DNA of 64,000 bases from Onthophagus taurus. Taxonomy: Eukaryota; Arthropoda; Insecta; Coleoptera; Scarabaeidae. The DNA lies in contig NC_091972.1 of NCBI RefSeq assembly GCF_036711975.1, positions 27,347,001 through 27,411,000 of the forward strand, read 5' to 3'. The position numbers and the translations under genes were made by a program. The notes beneath the pieces were generated by a model, which had not been told where the DNA came from, did not search any database, and saw only the letters and a program-made list of their open reading frames with translations. Positions 1 to 9,581 of this stretch are shown here, one piece after another; position 1 is the first letter of the stretch, and every line of letters begins with the position of its first letter.

Positions 1-70
1 TTGAATACGTTTTAAAATCAACGTATTTAGGTTAATTAGGTAACAATATCGATTAAACATGAAGGCAACT
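1..70. repeat. Direct repeat, copy A (copy B at 759-830)
   Basis: The first ~70 bases recur at 759-830 at roughly 80% identity, sharing 'aatatcgattaaacat' and 'gcaactt'. The two copies flank the Gypsy fragment at 66-412. This looks like duplicated histone-spacer sequence, or a diverged flank pair around an old insertion. Confidence 0.7.
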
Positions 71-412
71 TATCCTCAAATAATTGTTGTAAATGATGAT
101 AATGGTCTTCTTCATTGCGACTTGCTAGTCTTGCTACGAGAGTATCGTCTAGATATACAAAAAAGAAATTTAAGCCAGAAAGAACTTCGTTTATAAATCG
201 TTGGAAGGTTTGTGCAGCGTTGCGTATTCTTAAGGTGGTAAATGAGAGTACTCTTCGGCTGGAGTCCGATCGAAAACTACGTAGAAAGGAACGACCGTTA
301 GTACAGTCGTTACAATGTGGAAGCTTTCGGAAATAACTATATTCCTACTGCAGGGAAAACAGTTTAAAAGAACAAGGTTAAGCCTGGCTGGTTGGTCTTC
401 TGGCATTAACAC
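66..412 (-). pseudogene. Ty3/Gypsy reverse transcriptase fragment
   Basis: Read on the minus strand in two frames, this encodes the palm of a Ty3/Gypsy-type reverse transcriptase. A stretch reading RNAAQTFQRFINEVLSGLNF is followed by the catalytic box VYLDD and then by ASRNEEDHYHHLQQLFEDKL, the usual arrangement of insect Gypsy polymerases. The upstream part (about 412-230) resembles the preceding region weakly and is out of frame. No LTR, protease or integrase is visible, so it is a short dead fragment. Family assignment to Ty3/Gypsy is good; the lineage is not resolvable. Confidence 0.75.
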
Positions 413-1045
413 AACAAACTAACAAAATCCATATTAAAGTTATTGAAATTGAATTAATGAACAGAAAGACCACGTTAAAAGTTAAAAACCTGAAGTAGGT
501 CGATTTTCCCAAGAGTTTTCTACAGTTCCTACATTGTAACAACTCGACCCCCCCGACGGTATCCCTTTCTACGTAATTCTTTCAAATGGGTTCAATTGTT
601 AGAGACAAGGTTAACACCACGTTAGTCAAGCACACGTCAAGAATGGCATGAAAAGCGTTATTTCCTTGCCGCTTTAATTGATTATTTGAAGTTTCCGTTT
701 AGAGAAGAATGTCAGAAAACATGAAGCAAATACTGCGACAGGAACAAAAACAAAAATGTTTTGAATACGGTTTGAAATCGACATAGTTAGGTCATTTAAG
801 TAATAATATCGATTAAACATAAAAGCAACTTGGTTTATACAAAGTTTTTGTAGTGAAATTTAAATGCGGTCACTAAAAACTCTGAAGAATTCTACTTAGA
901 AAACCAAATCGGAGGATTACTTACCAATTATTATTTCTGTCTTGGAAATATATCAAACCCTCCTAAAACATGAGAGCAAATTTAAGTACAATGGAAATAA
1001 TCAATTATAATTAGTATCGCAATAGTTGTTTTTCAGAAAATAATC
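413..1045. other. Decayed AT-rich spacer
   Basis: No convincing gene. It holds copy B of the direct repeat (759-830). At about 667-683 there is a short match to the part of H3 that encodes its N-terminal tail (shared 'ttccttgccgcttta'), too short to call. Confidence 0.4.
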
Positions 1046-1049
1046 TCTT

Positions 1050-1110
1050 GGTTCTGGAAAGAACTGATCTTATTGAGGAGGAGGCCTTTCGCTATGCGGC
1101 TACTCCTCCA
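1050..1110 (-). pseudogene. 3' remnant of a second histone H3 gene with decayed hairpin
   Basis: Positions 1050-1065 read on the minus strand as AGTTCTTTCCAGAACC, two changes from the hairpin of the intact H3 at 3624-3639. Flanking bases on both sides also match the intact H3 3' region ('ttgtttttcagaaaat' against 'ttctttttcataaaac'). About 16 bases further, 1081-1110 resembles the reverse complement of the last H3 codons (aggc-ctttcgc...atgcgg against aggctctttcgccgcgaatgcg). The rest of the coding region is unrecognisable. This suggests an extra, dead histone repeat unit at the left of the window. Confidence 0.5.
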
Positions 1111-1622
1111 CCCAACTACCGAATCCAACCCACCAAAAACTAGCACTACTCCCCTACATAATCGAACACAGCTCCTGCCGCTAACCAGTTCCAATCATTC
1201 ATATGGATTTATGGCTGTCATCCATAATCCTATTCAATTCTCCTTTACCTTCTGTCTCTCTCTTCTCCTCCCTTTCGGACACTCCTGCAAGATATGCTGC
1301 AGGGTGTCCTCACTCACCTCACACAGACACATCCCGTTCGTATCCCTCTCAAAGATACATTGAATGGACCATGCTCCGTCATCAGCGGAATGCCCTTACC
1401 GAACATGGCCACACTCTACACTTACTCCCTTGACTCTTACCGTCTTACCCGCTCTCCTCATCCCTACATCATCTCTAAACTCTCATCCCAATTCCACTAT
1501 CTTACCCATTTTCTTCGCCCTCTTAAATACTTTCACAACATCATTCACCTCCACACTTCTTCTCTTACTCATTATCAACCACTCTACCGCTGTCATATTG
1601 TCGTTACATACCATTAAAGGCC
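1111..1622. other. Pyrimidine-rich non-coding stretch
   Basis: Strongly C/T-biased on the plus strand. Several overlapping open frames exist, but their products are low-complexity Ser/Leu/His/Pro and resemble no family. Nothing supported here. Confidence 0.4.
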
Positions 1623-2007
1623 AAAGCTACGGAGCCGTTAACGAAAAAGGCGAAGATTCAGAAGTCGAAACCACCGACTAATCCACCGACATCAGAAATG
1701 GTTAACGGCGCTATTAAGAATCTAGGTGAGCGCGGCGGTTCTATCAAAAAGTACACCGTTTATTAAGAAAATTCTTCAACGCTGCCATCGTTTGGGGTGC
1801 TCTTATCCAAAGCAAGAGCAAGGGAGCGTGGGCGACATTACGACTGGCGAAATCCTCCGCGAAACGAGGACAACAGCCAAGGCGAAAATGACTCCGATTG
1901 ACGAAAGAAACGAGACGAACCCCCCTGTTACGTCACCCAAAGCAACATCAAAAGCGCAAAAGACCACCAAAAGTCTTTCAATGTGTGCAAAGATAGTTTA
2001 CCAGTGA
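1623..2007 (+). pseudogene. Histone H1 pseudogene
   Basis: One frame gives a Lys/Thr/Pro-rich tail and then the start of the linker-histone globular domain: PPTSEMVNGAIKNLGERGGS followed by IKKY, which matches insect H1 (PPTSEMVN.AI..LKERGGS). The next segment PFIKKIL matches the third helix but follows a deletion of about ten residues. Continuing the match (GALIQSKSKGAWATLRL, compare GALVQTKGKGASGSFKL) requires a frame change near 1775. A stop then follows, with Lys-rich C-terminal-tail-like sequence beyond it. H1 is the fifth member of the insect histone repeat, so its position beside H3 is expected; this copy cannot make H1. No start codon or 3' hairpin is recognisable. Confidence 0.8.
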
Positions 2008-2165
2008 TGTGGCGCTGTAACGCTAAGGCATGGGTAACTCGCGATGTGTTGTCGTTCTCGATAATCCACCGGCACATTCACCAGATTTAGGAGCAGAAGT
2101 TGGATGGATTACGATGACATATTTGCCACCTAAGACCACCTCCCTTATACAACCCACGGATTAAT
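2008..2165 (+). pseudogene. pogo/Tigger-type DDE transposase fragment
   Basis: Translates as NAKAWVTRD and then, in another frame, VVVLDNPPAHSPDL ... YLPPKTTSLIQPTD. This is the region around the second catalytic Asp of pogo/Tigger/jerky transposases (consensus LLLDNAPAHP ... FLPPNTTSLIQPMD). A deletion removes the residues between the two pieces. It is the same superfamily as the relic at 10300-11038. Confidence 0.75.
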
Positions 2166-2334
2166 TGGTGATAGCCAATTTCAAAAAATCTACTATAGTA
2201 TTTATAATATATAGAAATATATTTATATACAGAGTGGCCCATTGAAAACGAGCTGAAGGCCTGAAACACGTCAAGTTTGTTTCTCAGGAGGACTACTTTT
2301 GACGCAAAATTATTCCCCAAACTTTACCCTCCGA

Positions 2335-2966
2335 AGCGGGGTGTCGGGGAACATTATAAAGCAACCAGAAGCGCACGATTTCTGCCGTGTCCTTGGGATT
2401 ATTGTCTTGTTAAAAAGTAAGTGATCTCGCAATCCAAAAATTTCTAGCACTTTCTAATCAATTATTTTTTAAATATCAAGGTAATATCGTTTATCCGTGA
2501 TACCATTTATAAATGTCGTATTGCCTGCACGAGTAGCTGACATATATGTACACCCACAACATAGCACTACCACCTCTATATTTTACTGTTGGGCACAAAT
2601 TTTCCGTTTTGAATGCTTCGTTACGTTTTCGCCAAACTTTGGTGCGCGAATCACAATCAAAAATCACGTAACAACTTAAGGCATGGTGTGTGACACGGGC
2701 GACTGACACCGGCAGATTTTCATGTGCCCGTGTCTGATACGGGCGCTCTTGTTATATCTAAAAATGTCGATGATTTAAATAAATAAGGCATGCCTTAAGT
2801 GGTTAATTTCCAAAATTCGTCGTCTTTAGAAATGTGTAATGTACTATACTGACGAACGAGCTTTTTTTACAATTTGGCTAATTTCACCTAGTGATATCCC
2901 ATCTTTTCGTAAACTAACAATCAAATCTCGAATCCTTTGTGAAAGTTGGCGGTTTCTTGTACTCAT
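2335..2966 (-). pseudogene. Tc1-like transposase relic
   Basis: On the minus strand an ATG at 2964-2966 opens STRNRQLSQRIRDLIVSLRK and ISLGEISQIVKKARSSV, the Tc1 N-terminal helix-turn-helix. After gaps and stops, VWRKRNEAFKTENLCPTVKY and GGSAMLW (2550-2690) match the Tc1 core. QDNDPKDTAEIVRFWLLYN (about 2380-2440) matches the segment with the second catalytic Asp. Several stops and frame changes separate the pieces, so it is dead. No terminal inverted repeats were identified. Confidence 0.8.
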
Positions 2967-3620
2967 TTTTAATAAATATCCAAACATTGAATGGCACTAA
3001 TACGAAATCAAACAACAGTAGTCTGTTTGCGACAACATACGCGTCTAGGGAATTAAGACAGCTTAAGAATGGAATTAAGAATCTAAGGTAGTCGGTGTGT
3101 GTAAAATTTACGCCTTTTCTTGTATTTACTTTTTTTATAAATCCCAAAAACGTTAAATTTGGAAATAAATGTTACAGTTCGAATTCCTTATATTTCTTTA
3201 TCAATCCCAACAAGTTTTTGATTACCTTAAAGAAGATAAACCTTCATCTTCTTTAACTTTTTTTGTACAAGTTTTAAAATTTAATTCGTACGGAAGCTTT
3301 ATTGAAGCTTTCGTTGTGATCATCAATATTTGAATGCATATGGAAGCAAATTAAGTTTAAATTATTTAAACATCATAATCTTTTTTTTTAATTACTAAAA
3401 TCTTATATGAAATAATTGAATTTATTTTATATAAATTAAAAAAGAACTTAATTTTTTTTGATTAAATCACATCTTAAGTTCACATTTTACACGCTATTAC
3501 GTTATTAGAAATTAGAAAATGTACATTATCCGAAGTCCATACTGAACGAGCATTTTTGCTTTTATAATAAACACCGATTAAAGGGGAGCAAAACGAAAAT
3601 TCTTTTTCATAAAACAAGTG
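2967..3620. other. AT-rich spacer 3' of H3
   Basis: No gene or recognisable element. Long A/T runs, with a short inverted pair 'aaagaagataaa' / 'catcttctttaac' near 3230-3255. It is the H3 3' flank of the histone repeat. Confidence 0.4.
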
Positions 3621-3623
3621 ATT

Positions 3624-3639
3624 GGTTCTGAAAAGAACC
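3624..3639 (-). terminator. Histone mRNA 3' hairpin of H3
   Basis: On the minus strand, GGTTCTTTTCAGAACC: a perfect 6-bp stem with loop TTTC, the consensus bound by SLBP. It lies 35 bases past the H3 stop, the normal spacing for replication-dependent histone mRNAs that end here without poly(A). Confidence 0.95.
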
Positions 3640-3674
3640 GGTCTTGTTGGGAAGGTTTGGTTGATTGATGCAAA

Positions 3675-4091
<417 letters not shown>

Positions 4092-4154
4092 TTATTATTA
4101 AGGGTTAACGAGATACGTACCGTACGACAACAAAGATATAGTTGGTCAAAGTAA

Positions 4155-4166
4155 ACTGAGAGATCG
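4155..4166. repeat. 12-bp target-site duplication, H3-proximal copy
   Basis: ACTGAGAGATCG occurs here and at 9002-9013, exactly bounding the Jockey element. On the minus strand it contains TCAGT, the arthropod initiator core of H3. Confidence 0.9.
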
Positions 4167-4326
4167 GTGAACGGTGAACATGACGGGCCTCTTGAGGTAC
4201 CTGGAATTTCTTCCCTAACCCTCTTCATCGGACCTAAAACAAACGGAAAATATATTACAAAATTTTTCACTAATTAATAGTGACATCGGAAGTGGAATTG
4301 GGAAGGACAGTCGGACTCCTGGATCG

Positions 4327-7014
4327 TCAGACGAGAAGCAGCCTTGGCCGTTTGTGGCGAAGGTGTTCAACGTCGTAATCCGTTAATCCCGCTAGGAGGG
4401 GATTGGGGTGGTTTTCGAGCCGCGTAAACTCGGTACTGGCCTTGTCACGAATGAACTCCTCGATGGTCGCCATCTGGGAATCATTGTGCAGTGTCGCATT
4501 ACTGACAAACCAAGGTGCATCAAATGCCATCCTTAGGACCTTGTTCTGAACAACTTGGAGTTTTTGCACGTGCGAGTGCGCGGCGTAACCCCAGACGGAA
4601 GAGGCGTAAGTCATCGTAGGTCTGATAACCGCTTTGTAGAGTCGAATCTTCCGTAGAGGATCCAACTTACTTCGGCGATTTATCAGAGCGTACAGATTGA
4701 CCAGAGCTGCTTTCGCCCGGTTCGCCATCGTCTCGATGTGACTTTGCCAAGTTAGTTTAGAGTCCAGAATGACACCCAAATACTTGGCTTCAGAACGCCA
4801 GGGGAGCTCGTCCCCTTGCAGTACCATCGCATCGGGGGGTCTCTTTCTACGCCGAGTAAAAAGTATTGCGGTACTTTTATCAGCGTTGATGTTGACCCGC
4901 CACTTTGCGAAGTAGTCTAGCAGTTCGTCCGATGCTGCCTGCAGTCTACGAGCGGCGACCTCGGGGGACCAAGATCTGCTGTAGATGCACACATCGTCGG
5001 CGTACATCGCTAACTGAGTGCCCTCAGAACGGGGTAGGTCGCTCACAAAGATACAAAAGAGTATCGGTGAAAGCAACGACCCCTGAGGGACGCCTGCAGT
5101 TAGGATTCGCTCTCTCGAACGCGTACCTTTCAATTTGATGCGCGCCTTTCTACCGTCAAGGTAGGACGCGATCAATTGAACTAACGCCAGGGGCACGCCC
5201 GCTTCTAGCATTTTGAACAAAAGTCCTTCATGCCATACTTTGTCGAACGCTTTGGCAACGTCGAAAAACACAGCACAAGTGCTTTGATTTCGATTGAAGC
5301 CATCGGTTATGTGTTCGACAAGTCGCAGTACCTGGTGTACGGTCGAATGTTTGGGTCGGAAACCAAACTGTTCGTCCTGAATGAGGTTAAGATCTTGAAC
5401 GGATCTTTGTAGCCTCGTCTGGACAACCCTCTCACATACCTTGCCGAGACAAGAAAGCAAACTGATGGGCCTATAATTTTGCGGGAACGTTGGATTCGCA
5501 CTGGGTTTCGGTAACACGACGACGTCCGCGCTTTTCCACTTGGTGGGAAAATGGCGCAGCCGGAGCGTCGCGTTGATGATCCCCGTTAGCGAAACGACCG
5601 CTTTTAAAGGTAGAGCCTTTAAAGCGGCGTTTCCTATTCCGTCCGGTCCCGATGCCTTGTTCGACTTACATCTCGCGATTGCCTCTTTCACTTCGGTTGG
5701 GGAAGCGTGCTCGATGTGCCGATCATCTTCTACAGCCAGTCGCCTGCTCACCACGCGCTCGACTCGATCGATGAAATCTTCATCTTCGTCATCGTCGCAT
5801 AGCGGGCTGCACTGGTTTTCGAAGTTATCGGCATGAGCCTCCGCTTTCTCTTCGAGAGTGAAAGCCATTCCGGTTTCACCGTGAATGGGCGGCATGCGTG
5901 ACGTGTTCCCCTTCAGCACCTTGACCATCTTCCAACAGGAGTGATCGCCTTCGGTGTTCAGGGCGTCGAGTTTGGCGTCGAAAGACGCGTATCGGAACTC
6001 CGCGAGTTCCCTTCTCACTTCATCGCGCAGACGGTTATAGCGTCTTTTGAGATCGGGATCCCAATTTCGCTGATAAGTCCGTCTGACGCGATCACGCTCC
6101 CGCATAAGTTCCCTGATGCGCGCTGGTAGCGCCCATCGACGGTCCTTTACGGGAATCGTGTTGGTCGCGTATCGAAGAGAATCCTCGATAGCGACCGTGA
6201 GTCGTTCAACAGCCTCATCCAGTTCCTGAGCGTTGTGGATCGGTCGTATTTGTCCCATATTGTGGTGCATGTGGTCGGTAAAAGCCGGCCACGATACAGT
6301 GGAACGTTCAACCGGGACGCGAACGTCCGGGACGTCTCCTAGCTGCAGCAGCACAGGGAGATGATCGGAACTAAGTTCGTTGAGCGTGGTAACTCTATGA
6401 ACTAGTCTGACATCTTTCATTACAACCACGTCCAAAACGTCAGATCGTTGCCTTTCGTTCGACGGGTAATACGTGTAGTCGGCGGGGGCATCGGTGACAA
6501 TGCCCGTCTCGTCGGTAAAACTCCGCAGTATTTTACCGTTCGCGTTTGCGATCCGACTGTTCCACGATGGGTGCTTGGCGTTTAGGTCGCCGGCGATAAC
6601 CACGCCTTCGTCCGTATCCAAGACACCCGTTAGATCGTCTTCCAACAACCGCCGATTCGGCGGATTGTAGGCGGCGACCAAGCGGACGCACCCCGATAGT
6701 ATTCGTACCACAATCGTAGTAGCTTCGAGATGTTGAAGAGGGGGAGTCAGATCCTCGTAATGATCCAAACTGGTCCTTACGAAGATGGCTGTCCCGCCGC
6801 CTCTTGCTCCAACTCTATCGTTTCGATAGAAGCGATAATTGGGCAGCCGCGGCCTGTCGCCCGCTCGCAGATGAGTTTCGCAGATGAGTATCGCGTCAAG
6901 GTCGTACCTTTCGACGAACTCGCGAAGCTCATTCTGTTTACAGACAAGGCCGTTGGCATTCCAATAAGCCAACTCAAGCGAATGAGGTACTCTCGGTCTT
7001 CGATGAGTCATCAT
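4327..7014 (-). CDS. Jockey ORF2: AP-like endonuclease and reverse transcriptase (copy 1)
   Basis: About 895 residues from the ATG that overlaps the ORF1 stop (ATGA), a layout typical of termination-reinitiation; an upstream in-frame Met at 7050 lies inside ORF1 and is less likely. The first ~230 residues are an exonuclease/endonuclease/phosphatase fold: WNANGL, ICETHL, VIAGDLNAKHPSWNS and SDHLPV carry the metal-binding and catalytic residues. The central part is a non-LTR reverse transcriptase: NYRPISLLSCLGKVCER, FGFRP, DVAKAFDKVWH, GVPQGSLLSPILF and the catalytic box MYADD. The C-terminal tail (SVWGYAAHSHVQKLQVVQNK and on) is typical of Jockey. There is no RNase H domain. The product would nick target DNA and prime reverse transcription there. 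Confidence 0.95.
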   Translation of the reverse strand: MMTHRRPRVPHSLELAYWNANGLVCKQNELREFVERYDLDAILICETHLRAGDRPRLPNYRFYRNDRVGARGGGTAIFVRTSLDHYEDLTPPLQHLEATTIVVRILSGCVRLVAAYNPPNRRLLEDDLTGVLDTDEGVVIAGDLNAKHPSWNSRIANANGKILRSFTDETGIVTDAPADYTYYPSNERQRSDVLDVVVMKDVRLVHRVTTLNELSSDHLPVLLQLGDVPDVRVPVERSTVSWPAFTDHMHHNMGQIRPIHNAQELDEAVERLTVAIEDSLRYATNTIPVKDRRWALPARIRELMRERDRVRRTYQRNWDPDLKRRYNRLRDEVRRELAEFRYASFDAKLDALNTEGDHSCWKMVKVLKGNTSRMPPIHGETGMAFTLEEKAEAHADNFENQCSPLCDDDEDEDFIDRVERVVSRRLAVEDDRHIEHASPTEVKEAIARCKSNKASGPDGIGNAALKALPLKAVVSLTGIINATLRLRHFPTKWKSADVVVLPKPSANPTFPQNYRPISLLSCLGKVCERVVQTRLQRSVQDLNLIQDEQFGFRPKHSTVHQVLRLVEHITDGFNRNQSTCAVFFDVAKAFDKVWHEGLLFKMLEAGVPLALVQLIASYLDGRKARIKLKGTRSRERILTAGVPQGSLLSPILFCIFVSDLPRSEGTQLAMYADDVCIYSRSWSPEVAARRLQAASDELLDYFAKWRVNINADKSTAILFTRRRKRPPDAMVLQGDELPWRSEAKYLGVILDSKLTWQSHIETMANRAKAALVNLYALINRRSKLDPLRKIRLYKAVIRPTMTYASSVWGYAAHSHVQKLQVVQNKVLRMAFDAPWFVSNATLHNDSQMATIEEFIRDKASTEFTRLENHPNPLLAGLTDYDVEHLRHKRPRLLLV

Positions 7015-8771
7015 AAGAGTTTCATCATCTCGGACATGATTTGGAGGCACAACTTAACTCGTGCGTCCCTATCGGATTTGTCGATCCGGATGACCTCGCT
7101 CATCATCGCCAGTATGTTGACGAGGGGGTCGGTTGGGGGTTCAACCGCCGCCTGTTCCGCAACATTGACCGGTGATGGTGTTTCAGCCACCGCGATCGAC
7201 CCGCTTTTACGAAGCCTCCTATTGCGACGCCTCCTATTGCGACGCCTCCTCTGCGACCTCGACAGCTTCGGAGGGTCGTCGGTCGCCTTTTGCTTCGGCT
7301 CGTTGAGCTTAGCTTTGGGCGCCGCGACCTCTTTCCGAACTACCTTGGTAGCTGGAGCGTTCGCTTTGGGGGCGACGTTAGCGTTGCCTTTGGGCTTTTT
7401 CGTCTGACTACTAACCGCTTTCACGGGTTTCGCCGCGACTACTGGAGCCTTTTTATCCTCCTTTTGCGCCTGAGTAGGTGCTTTTGGGAGAACGGTCGCT
7501 TTGACCTTTGGGGCTGCCGCCGGCGCCCTCGTTTCCGCCGCCTTCGGGTGTTTTGGGCACCCTTTGTAGTTGGCGGTATGAGGGCCACCGCAAAGGACGC
7601 ACTTGGCGGGCGCATCCTTTGCTTTGGAGCAGGAAGCCGTCGAGTGATCACCGGCGCACTTAACGCAACGAGGTGCACCATTGCACATTCGTTGGGAGTG
7701 GCCGTAACGCTGACAGCGATGACACTGACCAACTTCCGTCTTCTTTTTAGCGCTCTCGACGGTAATGGTTAATCCCTTTACCGTCTTGAGGTCGAAAATC
7801 CTCTTGGCGTCCGCGGTCTTTTTCAAGACGCACAGAACCAGGGGAATTGGCCTCCGTTCAGAGCCCTGGCGCAACCGCTTCACGGTTTCAGGCCAGAATC
7901 CCTGTTTTCTCAGGTCGGCAGCAATGCTGTCCTCCCCAATACTGGTAGGGACGCCTCTAAAGACAACCTTTAACGGCTTATCATCGGGGAGGGCAAATGT
8001 ATGGTACTGGTGTTTACCAGCCATCAACATTTTCACCAGAGCGCGGTAGGCTTCCATGGTGGGGAGCTCTATCTTGATTCCTTGCGGAACCGCTCTGGCT
8101 TTCGAAAAGGCGATCCTAAGTCTCGCCATCTCCGCCGAAATCGAATCCCAGTTCTCCTTAGCGTGAAGGATTACCGGGGGGATCCGCTTGGAAACTGGTT
8201 CCATGCGGGGACGCACCGCCTCCGAAGATTCTTCCTCCAAGTCGCTGCTCGCCTTCCTTTTCCCTGCGGATTTGGATGGGTCGACTGCTACATCGACGTC
8301 CATTTCACCCGTTGGGACGGAAGTCAGCGCCTCAGCGAAGGACCTCGGTAGTGTGGTGGTCGCCGCCTCCACGAGGGAGGCGTTGCGGCCTGCCGCGCTG
8401 GTCGTCGCCTCCACGGGAGAGACCGTACGGCCTGACGATTTGGTTGCCGCCTTCAACGAGGAAGGCAGTCGGCCTGACGTTGTGGCTGTCGTCTCCACGG
8501 GGGAAGCGGAACTTACCGGGCGGGCTTTTTTAGTCGCCGCCTTCAACGGGGAAGGCAGACGGCCTGACTTTTTGGCTGCCACCTCCATGGGGGAGGCGGA
8601 ACTTACCGAGCGTGGAGGTTTCGTCGCCGCCTCCAGCGGGGAAGGCGGACGGCTGGAAAGAACAGGAACCAACTTCCCGTTCTTGTCAACGATGTGTGTG
8701 TCGACCAAGCTTGCTAGCAAGCTAAAGTCTTCACACGATACGGATGTGCCTTTTCCAAATTTAAAAGGCAT
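7011..8771 (-). CDS. Jockey ORF1: Gag-like nucleic-acid-binding protein (copy 1)
   Basis: 586 residues. Residues ~40-170 are a low-complexity Ala/Thr/Ser/Pro region built from degenerate units such as SPLEAATK. A conserved middle region (about 200-340) includes VILHAKENWDSISAEMARLR and VVFRGVPTSIGEDSIAADLR, the RRM-like/pre-C2HC part of Jockey ORF1. Three zinc knuckles follow (CHRCQRYGHSQRMC, CVKCAGDHSTASC, CVLCGGPHTANYKGC), then a Lys/Arg-rich tail ending in a short helix. It would coat the element RNA and assist import and strand transfer. The stop overlaps the ORF2 start. Confidence 0.92.
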   Translation of the reverse strand: MPFKFGKGTSVSCEDFSLLASLVDTHIVDKNGKLVPVLSSRPPSPLEAATKPPRSVSSASPMEVAAKKSGRLPSPLKAATKKARPVSSASPVETTATTSGRLPSSLKAATKSSGRTVSPVEATTSAAGRNASLVEAATTTLPRSFAEALTSVPTGEMDVDVAVDPSKSAGKRKASSDLEEESSEAVRPRMEPVSKRIPPVILHAKENWDSISAEMARLRIAFSKARAVPQGIKIELPTMEAYRALVKMLMAGKHQYHTFALPDDKPLKVVFRGVPTSIGEDSIAADLRKQGFWPETVKRLRQGSERRPIPLVLCVLKKTADAKRIFDLKTVKGLTITVESAKKKTEVGQCHRCQRYGHSQRMCNGAPRCVKCAGDHSTASCSKAKDAPAKCVLCGGPHTANYKGCPKHPKAAETRAPAAAPKVKATVLPKAPTQAQKEDKKAPVVAAKPVKAVSSQTKKPKGNANVAPKANAPATKVVRKEVAAPKAKLNEPKQKATDDPPKLSRSQRRRRNRRRRNRRLRKSGSIAVAETPSPVNVAEQAAVEPPTDPLVNILAMMSEVIRIDKSDRDARVKLCLQIMSEMMKLL

Positions 8772-9001
8772 TTCTGCCGATTAAAAATGAGGCAACAACT
8801 CACTTTCCCTTGCAGGAACAAACCCTAAAAAGGGCGCTCTTAGTTTCGAAAGAAACTTACCTACTCCGGATTACGCTTTAACGAGGTCACCCAAGTAGAA
8901 TATGAACCTTCCCCCTTCCTTTGCTTTCGCAGCAGGTCGGACGAATTCTTCAACTTCTCTTCAGGCGATGTTGCACTCCTCAAGGCACTACACGGACTCT
9001 T

Positions 9002-9035
9002 ACTGAGAGATCGCTCGGTTGAAGGCTACTTTATA
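9002..9035 (-). promoter_or_regulatory. H3 core promoter (TATA and initiator), separated from its gene
   Basis: On the minus strand TATAAAG occupies 9035-9029. Thirty-one bases downstream is TCAGT with the predicted +1 adenine at 9004, matching the arthropod initiator TCAKTY. The second copy of the 12-bp duplication (9002-9013) covers the initiator, and the Jockey 5' end follows at 9001. In the uninterrupted locus this promoter would serve H3; now the first transcribed unit downstream of it is the retrotransposon. Confidence 0.75.
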
Positions 9036-9074
9036 CCCGTGTACGTGACTTGCATCGGATTGGTCGAGCCGTAG

Positions 9075-9500
<426 letters not shown>

Positions 9501-9565
9501 GAAATTTAAATTATGTACCTATTTTAATTTTGACAACGACTGTTCTGTATTCAACACAACCACCC

Positions 9566-9581
9566 GGTTCTTTTCAGAACC
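9566..9581 (+). terminator. Histone mRNA 3' hairpin of H4
   Basis: GGTTCTTTTCAGAACC, identical to the hairpins of H3 and H2B, 65 bases past the stop. A purine-rich stretch (gaaagttaaggaa) about 10 bases downstream could be the histone downstream element that pairs with U7 snRNA. Confidence 0.93.

Larger units (their letters stand above)
4167..9001 (-). mobile_element. Full-length Jockey-type non-LTR retrotransposon, copy 1 (in H3)
   Basis: A 4.8-kb element with two open ORFs (ORF1 7011-8771, ORF2 4327-7014), both uninterrupted, bounded by a 12-bp duplication. The 5' end is at 9001 and the 3' end at 4167. The 3' terminus is not poly(A) but a short tandem tail (GTTCACCGTTCACC). The GC-richer coding region contrasts with the AT-rich host sequence. 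It sits in the H3-H4 divergent promoter, oriented like H3, and starts three bases past the predicted H3 initiator adenine. Long open frames suggest a recent insertion that could still be competent. Confidence 0.95.

Noticed and set aside
655-690. Possible H3 N-terminal tail fragment
   Set aside because: Only a 15-base exact match plus a few neighbours, and its order relative to the H3 remnant at 1081-1110 is wrong for one gene copy.
1364-1681. 105-codon plus-strand open frame before H1
   Set aside because: Ser/Leu/Thr low-complexity product in C/T-rich DNA; the true coding trace here (H1) is in another frame.
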